This document shows, one piece after another, positions 1-6,259 of a stretch of 15,041 bases of DNA. This DNA is from an uncultured Clostridia bacterium (GTDB lineage: Bacteria; Bacillota; Clostridia; Peptostreptococcales; Anaerovoracaceae), in NCBI GenBank assembly GCA_934255435.1, contig CAKQNZ010000040.1:1-15041 (forward strand). The letters run 5' to 3'. The notes below the pieces were generated by a model. That model saw only the letters and a program-made list of their open reading frames with translations, was not told where the DNA came from and did not search any database. Position numbers and translations under genes: made by a program. Within the stretch, counting starts at the first letter, position 1; every line of letters begins with the position of its first letter.

Positions 1-430
1 GCTCGTTTTTCATCATGAAGTGAGCGAATATTATGGTGAAGAATGCATTGGACGCTGTTATTACAGAGCCTTTTGTGCCGGTAGTGTTGGCTAGGCCTAT
101 GTAAAAGAAAATATACTGTATCGTTGTCTGCAGTATACCTTGTCCGACTATGTACGGCACTGATGATCTTCTTGGGATCTGCAGCTTCTTTTCAGTGATG
201 CTGAAGAGTATGACCGTCATGATACCTGCGAACAGGAATCGGTAGCCTGCAAAAAGCATCTGACTTCCGGGTCCTTCGATGTGGAAAAGCTCATAGCCTA
301 TCTTGATGCCGGGGAAAGCGCTGCCCCAGAGGAGGCAGCAGAAAAGGGCAAGCAAGGCTACTACCCAGCTTTTGCTGTAGCGTGATTCTTTTTGCAGCTG
401 TTTTGTACTGTATGTCTGTACGGATCTCAT
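1..430 (-). CDS. EamA/DMT-family drug/metabolite transporter, N-terminal part (runs off the window)
   Basis: An open frame on the minus strand starts at an ATG at 430 and continues through the left edge, giving 143 codons of a family usually near 290-310 residues. The start is preceded by GAGAGGAAG with a 7-base spacer. After a polar stretch of about 20 residues come four likely membrane helices. Helix 1 carries the WGSAFPGIKIGYE motif typical of EamA proteins (about residues 35-47). A helix containing AGYRFLFAGI follows, then the QGILQTTIQYIFFYIGL helix and a fourth helix beginning GSVITASNAFF. Family members export or import small metabolites and amino acids across the inner membrane; the substrate cannot be read from sequence. 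The gene is divergent from the B12-mutase operon, so a link to that operon's substrate or product is possible but only an inference. Confidence 0.88.
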   Translation of the reverse strand, partial: MRSVQTYSTKQLQKESRYSKSWVVALLALFCCLLWGSAFPGIKIGYELFHIEGPGSQMLFAGYRFLFAGIMTVILFSITEKKLQIPRRSSVPYIVGQGILQTTIQYIFFYIGLANTTGTKGSVITASNAFFTIIFAHFMMKNE

Positions 431-491
431 TATGTTACTTCCTCTCATTGATATATTATGCTGAAATATATAAAGCAAGAAACATGCCATG

Positions 492-533
492 CTGTAATAG
501 CTGCATAAAGTCACATATCAGGTGGTATTACAG
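492..533. repeat. Inverted repeat in the leader of the transporter gene
   Basis: CTGTAATA (492-499) is repeated in perfect inverted form as TATTACAG (526-533) with a 26-base loop. It lies between the minus-strand promoter at about 601-609 and the transporter start at 430, so it would be in the 5' leader RNA. There is no U-run, so it is not a terminator. It could be an operator or an RNA structure; I do not recognise a riboswitch class here. Confidence 0.35.
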
Positions 534-600
534 GCAAAAAATACAGAGCTTGTGCCTTGCATGTATCAAAAACGACCCATGAAACCGCATTCGTGTGTCG

Positions 601-609
601 ATTATAACA
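601..609 (-). promoter_or_regulatory. Extended -10 promoter for the DMT transporter gene
   Basis: Read on the minus strand this is TGTTATAAT, a perfect -10 hexamer with the TGn extension. No good -35 hexamer is seen 17 bases upstream. It would give a leader of roughly 165 nt before the transporter ATG at 430. Confidence 0.5.
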
Positions 610-669
610 CAAATATGCAGAAAAAGCGGTGAAAACCTGTATAATACATTGTTTTCTCGAAGTGTTTGT

Positions 670-715
670 GTGACAAAAAAGTGACATGTGTGTAAAAATA
701 GCGTCATTACGTGAC
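670..715 (+). promoter_or_regulatory. Cluster of GTGAC half sites, candidate activator-binding region
   Basis: GTGACA occurs at 670-675 and again at 681-686, exactly 11 bases (one helical turn) apart. GTCA (703-706) and TGAC (712-715) then form a small inverted pair. The cluster lies about 118-163 bases upstream of the predicted start of the sigma-54 promoter at 807-822, the usual distance for an enhancer-binding protein site. Assignment as an upstream activating sequence is inferred from position and repetition only. Confidence 0.4.
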
Positions 716-730
716 TTAGATTTACGTTTT

Positions 731-754
731 TTTCCAGAAAAAGATGCCTGGAAA
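731..754. promoter_or_regulatory. TTTCCAG-N10-CTGGAAA dyad, candidate enhancer for the sigma-54 promoter
   Basis: Perfect 7-base inverted arms TTTCCAG (731-737) and CTGGAAA (748-754) are separated by 10 bases. The dyad is centred near -90 relative to the predicted sigma-54 start (about 833), a typical place for an activator binding site. There is no U-tract and no gene ends nearby, so a terminator is unlikely. Confidence 0.45.
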
Positions 755-806
755 GGATAAGATATGCTGAAATAGTCGGATTTTATTTGATTTTCAACAA
801 ATATAC

Positions 807-822
807 TGGCATGATAATTGCT
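807..822 (+). promoter_or_regulatory. Sigma-54 (-24/-12) promoter of the B12-mutase operon
   Basis: TGGCAT-N5-TTGCT matches the sigma-54 consensus TGGCAC-N5-TTGCW at every position but one, with the invariant GG and GC dinucleotides at the right spacing. The predicted start is near 833, giving a 129-nt leader to the ATG at 962. In clostridia, sigma-54 (SigL) with dedicated enhancer-binding proteins controls many amino-acid fermentation operons, which fits the B12-dependent mutase downstream. No enhancer-binding protein gene is in the window. Confidence 0.75.
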
Positions 823-961
823 TTATTATCCAATGATACAAGAATGATAGAATCAGATATTCGGGCATGTGATATTGTGTCAGAATAGCCTTGAAATTTT
901 TTCACTACCGTTTGGTACAGTACGATGATAATATACATATAAGAACTGTCAGGAGGAAGAT

Positions 962-2350
962 ATGAAATACGCTGTTCTTTTAGACTTCGGAAGTACATAT
1001 ACAAAGGTGGCATGTGTCGATCTGGCCGGGCAGGAGGTCGTCCTTACGGACAAGTTCCCGTCTACCGTACATTCAGATGCGATGATAAATCTCGGAGAAT
1101 GTTTCGATGCCGCACGTAAGGTGATGAGCGACAGAGAATTTGACGAAGCCCTGAAACTTTCCACCAGCAGTGCTGCAGGAGGGCTGAGGATCGCAGTGTC
1201 CGGGCTCACGAAATCTCTCAGCATCGAGGCGGGCAGGAACGCCAGCTTCGGAGCAGGAGGAAAGATAATGCATATCGCATCAGGACTGATGAACGACGAT
1301 GATGTCAGAGAGATAGAAGATTCCGGTGCGGAAATAATACTTCTCTGCGGCGGATATGAAAACGGCAACACCAGACTGGTGCTGCACAATGGAGAACTCC
1401 TGAGCCAGAGCAGGATAAAGATCCCTGTGATATATGCAGGCAATTCTGCTGTGGCAAGAGATATAAGACATATGTTCATAAGCAGAGGAAAAGAGTGTTT
1501 CACTGCTGAAAATATAATCCCTGATGTGGGTATGCTGAATATAGAGCCTACAGTGGATATAATAAGAGACTTGTTCATGCACAGGATAACTGATATGAAA
1601 GGTGTAGGAGGTGTCAAGAGCGAGCTGGACGGAGATATAATACCGACTCCGGCGTCAGTGCTGGCAGCTGGAGAGCTGCTTTACAGAGGCACAGACAGAA
1701 ATGAAGGTATCGGACCGTATATGATGGTGGATATAGGCGGTGCTACGACAGATATATATTCTTTCAATGAGAATATCAGTTACGAAGGCGCAAAGAAAGC
1801 AGGCTCCCCGGAACCTGCTGCAAAGAGGACTGTTGAAGGTGATATGGGTATGCGTGAATCTTCGGTGTGTCTTGTGAATGAACGGGGCAGGGATGCCTTT
1901 TCAGAAGAATGCGGAATCACGCCGGAGGAGCTTGACGAAGCCATAACTTTGCGTACAGGACATCATGAATATATAGCAGACAGCGAGATGCAGCAGAGGA
2001 TAGACCACAATATAGCCTGTAATGCTGTAGGAATATCGGCACGAAGGCATACCGGACGTGTAGTGAGGACTCTGAGCAAGGGGTGCCGTCTGGTACAGTA
2101 CGGCAAGAACCTCTCAGAGGTGCAGAAGGTGATCGGGACAGGCGGCATAATCGTCAACAACAGAGACACGGCGGCAGAAGTCCTGAGGAGTGTGGAGCTG
2201 AAGGAGTCGGAGAGAGACGACGTCCTGCTTCCGGATTCAGTGGAGACTCTGATCGATGAAGATTACATTTTCTATGCGGCGGGACTGCTGAGAGACTATG
2301 ACGAAGAAACGGCACTGGCAATAATGAAGAAAAGTATAAAATCTATATAA
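962..2350 (+). CDS. glmL: GlmL/MutL-family ATPase, reactivating partner of a B12-dependent mutase
   Basis: 462 residues, the normal length for the GlmL (MutL) family. An ASKHA-type ATPase fold is indicated by the phosphate-1 loop LLDFGSTYTK (residues 6-15), the phosphate-2 motif MVDIGGATTDIYS (255-267) and IGTGG (391-395). Family proteins are thought to release inactivated cobalamin from glutamate mutase and related enzymes, like diol dehydratase reactivases. The start has AGGAGG at 951-956. It is the first gene of the sigma-54 operon; the mutase follows after 19 bases. It almost certainly serves that mutase and not a classical glutamate mutase, because no glmS/glmE pair is present here. The symbol denotes the family, not a proven substrate. 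Confidence 0.9.
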   Translation: MKYAVLLDFGSTYTKVACVDLAGQEVVLTDKFPSTVHSDAMINLGECFDAARKVMSDREFDEALKLSTSSAAGGLRIAVSGLTKSLSIEAGRNASFGAGGKIMHIASGLMNDDDVREIEDSGAEIILLCGGYENGNTRLVLHNGELLSQSRIKIPVIYAGNSAVARDIRHMFISRGKECFTAENIIPDVGMLNIEPTVDIIRDLFMHRITDMKGVGGVKSELDGDIIPTPASVLAAGELLYRGTDRNEGIGPYMMVDIGGATTDIYSFNENISYEGAKKAGSPEPAAKRTVEGDMGMRESSVCLVNERGRDAFSEECGITPEELDEAITLRTGHHEYIADSEMQQRIDHNIACNAVGISARRHTGRVVRTLSKGCRLVQYGKNLSEVQKVIGTGGIIVNNRDTAAEVLRSVELKESERDDVLLPDSVETLIDEDYIFYAAGLLRDYDEETALAIMKKSIKSI

Positions 2351-2369
2351 AAGCAAAAGGGAGAAAGCA

Positions 2370-4133
2370 ATGGATATAAAAATAAACAGAAGGTTCAACG
2401 AGAAAGAACTTCCGGACATGAAAACCATCAAGGCGGATGCCAGGAAGATCGCATCAGGTATAACCATAGGCGAGACTCTGTTCATGAAAAAGTACGGCGT
2501 GAAGTCCGAAGCGGAATACAAACGCCAGATGATGAAAAAAGGCAAGATAATGAAACATTCCGTTATCGGCTGGAACTCATGGGACGTTACGGAAGAAGGC
2601 ATAAAGAAGGTATACAACAGCCTCATAGAAGCCGGTTCATCCATCGACAGGTTCGGTATCTGCTGCGACTGGATCATGGGTGTGCCCGAAGAATACAGAG
2701 ACAAGTTCCAGGCAGGCGGCAGCCTTATATTCAATTCTCCCGAGGAATGGAAAAGGATCGGACAGGTAGTTCCTGTAAACCCTCATCTGGGCGACCATAT
2801 GATAGGTTCCCTGAACGGAGTAGACAATGTAAAGAACGGGCTGGAAGCCGGAGTAACGACGATCGGAAACCTGGCACAGTACTTCACATATGAATATCCT
2901 GGTCTTGAAATGGAAGACTACCGTACTACAGATTACATCAAGGCCATGGCGGTCATGGGCGAATTCAAGGATCAGGGCGTGGCTATGCACTGCAACCTGG
3001 ACGACGGATACGGCGCGCAGTTCCACGATGTAGCAAACCTTCTGGGATGGGCGAAACTGGAAAGGTATGTTGCCGAAGAACTGATGGGTGGAAGAGTAGC
3101 CCACTGCTACGGCAACCTGTTCAGCGATTCCATGCTCAGAGTCGTATTCAACAGAGCTATCAGCATGATCGACAAGTATCATACGCCGGGAACTTTTGTA
3201 AACGGCAATACTATAGACTACAGTGACAGCATGCCGAGAAACTATGCAGTGCTCTCTGCATATGCGCTGGCGGATGCAGCATGCCAGTACAAGTATCCTA
3301 CAGGATATGCTGTGGCTCCTGTACCGTATACCGAGGCTATCAGGATACCTGCACCTGAAGAGATCGTCGAAGGTCAGCTTTCCATGGATCTTGTTATCGA
3401 AAAAGCTCCGTATTATGCGAGATATATGGATTGGGAGAAGATCAATGATGATGCAGAGTTGCTCGTAACAGGTGCGAATATGTTCTTTGAACGTGTCATG
3501 AATGCGCTGGATGATCTCGGTGTGGATACAGAGCATGCCGGAGAGATCGCTGCTGTGCTCAAGGCCATCGGTCCTGAACAGCTGGAGACAAATTTCGGAT
3601 CCGGGCTCAAGGATAAAGAATCCATGAGAGGCAGAGTGCCTATCAGACCGACAAGTATAGTACAGACCATAAATCATATCAGGGACGAAGCTCTTTCTAA
3701 GATAGACGTCAGTGATAAGGGTCCTCTTGACGGTATAAAAGTCGTAGTCGGTTCAACAGACGTGCATGAGTTCGGTAAAGAGGTAGTCCGCAATGTGATC
3801 AGCAAGGCCGGTGCTACAGTGTTTGACCTTGGCACTACAGTTTCCATACCGGAAGTGGCTGATACGCTGGTGGAGACAGGCAGCAATATACTCTGCATGA
3901 GTACCTACAACGGTATGGCGTACGGATATGCCAGAGACCTTATAGAAAGTCTCGACAAGGCAGGACTGGGCGATACTCATATCATCATGGGCGGCAGACT
4001 CAATGAGCCTCTTGACGGCAGCGATGTGCCGATAGACTGCTCGGACAGACTTGCAAAGATGGGCATAAATGTAGACAATGACGTCGATACGATGGTGGAA
4101 ACTATAAAGAAAATGGCTGAAGGAGATAAATAA
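2370..4133 (+). CDS. Adenosylcobalamin-dependent carbon-skeleton mutase, fused GlmE-like and GlmS-like domains, substrate unknown
   Basis: 587 residues. Residues about 60-400 resemble the TIM barrel of glutamate mutase subunit E: HCYGNLFSDSMLRVVFNRA (245-263) and APVPYTEAIRIPAPEE (316-331) line up with the GlmE segments containing GYGECGN and KTPHEAIGIPTKEAN. A B12-binding domain follows (about 454-587) with the base-off/His-on motif DVHEFG (464-469, His466 as cobalt ligand), a MST segment (510-512) and the MGG loop (540-542), as in GlmS. Glutamate mutase has these as two separate chains; 2-methyleneglutarate mutase has the same fused design at about 614 residues and is the nearest known architecture I can name. 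It is too short for OraE and lacks a separate small subunit. By eye, Arg149 and Glu171 of the GlmE active site are not conserved. RBS AAGGGAG at 2357-2363. The substrate is undetermined. Confidence 0.85.
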   Translation: MDIKINRRFNEKELPDMKTIKADARKIASGITIGETLFMKKYGVKSEAEYKRQMMKKGKIMKHSVIGWNSWDVTEEGIKKVYNSLIEAGSSIDRFGICCDWIMGVPEEYRDKFQAGGSLIFNSPEEWKRIGQVVPVNPHLGDHMIGSLNGVDNVKNGLEAGVTTIGNLAQYFTYEYPGLEMEDYRTTDYIKAMAVMGEFKDQGVAMHCNLDDGYGAQFHDVANLLGWAKLERYVAEELMGGRVAHCYGNLFSDSMLRVVFNRAISMIDKYHTPGTFVNGNTIDYSDSMPRNYAVLSAYALADAACQYKYPTGYAVAPVPYTEAIRIPAPEEIVEGQLSMDLVIEKAPYYARYMDWEKINDDAELLVTGANMFFERVMNALDDLGVDTEHAGEIAAVLKAIGPEQLETNFGSGLKDKESMRGRVPIRPTSIVQTINHIRDEALSKIDVSDKGPLDGIKVVVGSTDVHEFGKEVVRNVISKAGATVFDLGTTVSIPEVADTLVETGSNILCMSTYNGMAYGYARDLIESLDKAGLGDTHIIMGGRLNEPLDGSDVPIDCSDRLAKMGINVDNDVDTMVETIKKMAEGDK

Positions 4134-4166
4134 CAGTAATCATACAAAAATACAGGAGGATAGAAT

Positions 4167-4967
4167 ATGAGCAAGAAAATCTTATTCTGCGGCGGAGGCA
4201 ATATGGCAGAAGGCATAATAAGGAGCCTCATAAAGAAAGATGTAGTCAAAAGTGAAGACATAACAGTCAGTGAACTCAATCCTGCACGCTGCGATTATCT
4301 GAAAGAGACTTACGGCGTACAGGCATTAACAGACGCCACAGAAGCTATGAAGACAGCTGACATGGCAGTCATCGCAGTGCTTCCTAAGATCGTTCCGGTG
4401 GTTGCCGCAGGCCTGAAGGACAATGTACGCAAGGATGCTGTGATCATGTCCATCGCAGCAGGCGTGAAGATCGAGACTCTCGAAGGATATCTCGGTGCGG
4501 ACAGGAAGATCATCAGAGTAATGCCTAACACACTGGGACAGTCAGGCAACGGACACAGTGCAGTCTGCCTGAACAGCAATGTTACAGAAGAAGAAAAAGA
4601 ATTTGCAGACAAAGTCCTTTCGGCTCTGGGACAGACTATGTACCTTGCAGAGAATATGTTCAACGAGTTCACTGCATATAGCTGCTCAGGTCCGATGTGG
4701 ATCTATCAGATGGCCGACGCTCTTATCGATGCAGGCGTTTACAGCGGATTCAGCAGGAAAGATTCCACTCAGATCGTTATAAAGAACCTTCTTGGCGTAG
4801 CTATGGTGCTGGATGAGACCGGCGACGCTCCTAAGGAGAGAGTAAGCGAGATGTGTTCTCCGGGAGGAGTCACTATCGAAGGATACAAATCGCTGATCGA
4901 TGAAGGATTCGCAAAAGCCGTGATGACTTCGGTGAAGAAAGCTGTAGACAAGGCAAATTCCATCTGA
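4167..4967 (+). CDS. proC: ProC-family NAD(P)H reductase (pyrroline-5-carboxylate reductase-like), divergent active site
   Basis: 266 residues, the usual ProC length. An N-terminal Rossmann fold has the dinucleotide motif FCGGGNMAEGI (7-17), followed by the C-terminal helical dimerisation domain. ProC makes proline from pyrroline-5-carboxylate. Here three conserved substrate-side motifs are altered: NTPA(L/V) reads NTLGQS (121-126), GSGPAY reads SCSGPMW (172-178), and SPGGTT reads SPGGVT (231-236). This suggests a related cyclic imine or imino acid instead of, or as well as, pyrroline-5-carboxylate. It is the third gene of the sigma-54 mutase operon (33 bases after the mutase, AGGAGG at 4154-4159) and is followed by a strong terminator, so it probably works in the same pathway. 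Ordinary proline synthesis remains possible. Confidence 0.82.
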   Translation: MSKKILFCGGGNMAEGIIRSLIKKDVVKSEDITVSELNPARCDYLKETYGVQALTDATEAMKTADMAVIAVLPKIVPVVAAGLKDNVRKDAVIMSIAAGVKIETLEGYLGADRKIIRVMPNTLGQSGNGHSAVCLNSNVTEEEKEFADKVLSALGQTMYLAENMFNEFTAYSCSGPMWIYQMADALIDAGVYSGFSRKDSTQIVIKNLLGVAMVLDETGDAPKERVSEMCSPGGVTIEGYKSLIDEGFAKAVMTSVKKAVDKANSI

Positions 4968-5008
4968 TTTTAAAACAGACCCTTCAAAGTAATGATACAC
5001 ATACATGG

Positions 5009-5050
5009 ATATGCACGTGCTGTGATACAATGACACGTGCATATTTATTT
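5009..5050 (+). terminator. Intrinsic terminator of the mutase operon
   Basis: ATATGCACGTG (5009-5019) pairs perfectly with CACGTGCATAT (5034-5044) around a 14-base loop, followed by the T-rich stretch TTTATTT. It lies 42 bases after the reductase stop codon. Confidence 0.8.
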
Positions 5051-5100
5051 TCCGGATAGTAAATATATCATGTTTTTGATGATTTATATCAATATCATTA

Positions 5101-5129
5101 TTTCATGTGAGATAAAAACGTGTTATAAT
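5101..5129 (+). promoter_or_regulatory. Extended -10 promoter for the ATP-grasp gene
   Basis: TGTTATAAT at 5121-5129 is a perfect -10 hexamer with the TGn extension. A weak -35 (TTTCAT, 5101-5106) lies 17 bases upstream. It sits 31 bases before the ATG at 5161, between the preceding terminator and the ATP-grasp gene. Confidence 0.65.
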
Positions 5130-5160
5130 ATACGGGCTGATTTAAAATGGGAGGTAAAGA

Positions 5161-6183
5161 ATGGAAAGCAAATTTCAATACTATAAGAGAGTAATGAAGG
5201 GGGCAAGCCTCGGCAAGTTTTTTTCCGTAGTGGATGAAGCCCACAAACGTTCAGGAAAGAACCGTGCGTATCTTTTTTTCGATATACTCAACTGTATGAA
5301 AAAATACAATGCAGGTTATAATGATTATGTCATCTTTGAATTCTGGAACCTTACACCAGAACAGAGAGACACATACATGACGAGGTTCAGGAGCAAGAAA
5401 TTCATAATGTTCATGAACGATCACGATTACGCCCACTATTTTGATAATAAAAACGAATTCAATGAGAAGTTCAAGGACTTCATCAAGAGAGAATGTCTTG
5501 ATCTTGAGGTGGCGTCAGAGGAAGATGTCATCCATTTCTATGAGACAAGAAGGAAAGTATTTGCCAAGATGAAGGACCTCACATGCGGAAGAGGCTGCGA
5601 AAAACTCGAAACAAAGAACTTCGAAAACGGTGAAGCTTTTTATAACTATATAAAAGAAAAAGGATTTGCGACTATCGAGGATGTCATCGAGAACCATCCT
5701 GACATAGACAAGATATATCCGTTCTCAGCGAACACCATGAGAGTCATAACGATAGTGGACGCCAAAGGCGAACCTCATGTGATATACGGTGTGTTCAAAA
5801 TGGGTAAAAACGGACGAGTTGTCGATAACTACGGACTTCACGGCCCTGTGGATCTTGAAACAGGAGAATTCCTGTATCCGGCACATTCCGGAGATACTAC
5901 AGAGGACCAGCATTATACGGAGCATCCGTACAGCCACGTAAAGCTCGTAGGTATGAAGGTACCTATGGTAAAGGAAGTAGTTGAGTGTGCGAAGAAAGCG
6001 GCTCTCGTAGTGCCTCAGATGAGATACATCGGATGGGATATCGCTATCACGCCGGACGGGCCTGCCATAATCGAAGGCAACAATTACTGTGCTCATGATT
6101 TCTGGCAGCTGCCGGGGCAGACTCCCGGAGGCATAGGTATAATGCCTACAATAAAAAAATATATACCTGAATTCGAATATTAA
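5161..6183 (+). CDS. Sugar-transfer-associated-type ATP-grasp protein (ATPgrasp_ST)
   Basis: 340 residues. The C-terminal signature YIGWDIAITPDGPAIIEGN (289-307) is the hallmark of the ATPgrasp_ST family. It carries the acidic and Asn residues that bind Mg-ATP. The segment ANTMRVITIVD (190-200) is a second ATP-grasp element, and LTCGRGCEKL (140-149) lies where the glycine-rich loop is expected. The fold makes amide or peptide-like bonds by acyl-phosphate chemistry. Family members occur in cell-surface sugar and peptide clusters, but their reactions are largely uncharacterised. No signal peptide or membrane helix is evident, so it is cytoplasmic. RBS GGGAGG at 5149-5154. The MurT/GatD-like pair follows after a weak terminator, and both sets are ATP-dependent ligases, so a shared envelope role is plausible but unproven. 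Confidence 0.8.
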   Translation: MESKFQYYKRVMKGASLGKFFSVVDEAHKRSGKNRAYLFFDILNCMKKYNAGYNDYVIFEFWNLTPEQRDTYMTRFRSKKFIMFMNDHDYAHYFDNKNEFNEKFKDFIKRECLDLEVASEEDVIHFYETRRKVFAKMKDLTCGRGCEKLETKNFENGEAFYNYIKEKGFATIEDVIENHPDIDKIYPFSANTMRVITIVDAKGEPHVIYGVFKMGKNGRVVDNYGLHGPVDLETGEFLYPAHSGDTTEDQHYTEHPYSHVKLVGMKVPMVKEVVECAKKAALVVPQMRYIGWDIAITPDGPAIIEGNNYCAHDFWQLPGQTPGGIGIMPTIKKYIPEFEY

Positions 6184-6189
6184 GATCTG

Positions 6190-6229
6190 TTCTGCCTGAT
6201 ATCGTTTTAATATCAGGCAGAAATATTTT
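6190..6229 (+). terminator. Hairpin between the ATP-grasp gene and murT, probably a partial terminator
   Basis: TTCTGCCTGATAT (6190-6202) pairs perfectly with ATATCAGGCAGAA (6210-6222) around a 7-base loop. The tail ATATTTT is broken by an A, so termination may be incomplete. No promoter is visible between here and murT at 6260, so murT may depend on read-through. Confidence 0.65.
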
Positions 6230-6259
6230 GCAGGACAATCACTGAAAGGATCATTCCAG

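Noticed and set aside
382..582. 66-codon plus-strand open frame overlapping the transporter start
   Set aside because: It lies antisense to the transporter N terminus and its leader, with no RBS; the composition looks random.
640..645. Plus-strand TATAAT upstream of the mutase operon
   Set aside because: No -35 at the right spacing and more than 300 bases from the first gene. The sigma-54 promoter nearer the gene is a far better match.
833..961. Possible cobalamin or other riboswitch in the mutase-operon leader
   Set aside because: I found no B12-box-like sequence, no terminator or sequestering hairpin, and no conserved riboswitch core in the 129 bases.
783..1013. Small minus-strand open frame across the mutase promoter
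   Set aside because: It overlaps the sigma-54 promoter and the start of glmL, and has no RBS or similarity to a known peptide.
2637..3677. 346-codon antisense open frame inside the mutase gene
   Set aside because: It is a mirror of the codon bias of the mutase, with no RBS and no recognisable domain.
5161..6183. ATP-grasp gene as a D-Ala-D-Ala ligase or glutathione synthetase-type enzyme
   Set aside because: The GWDIAITPDGPAIIEGN signature and the lack of D-Ala ligase motifs fit the ATPgrasp_ST family better.
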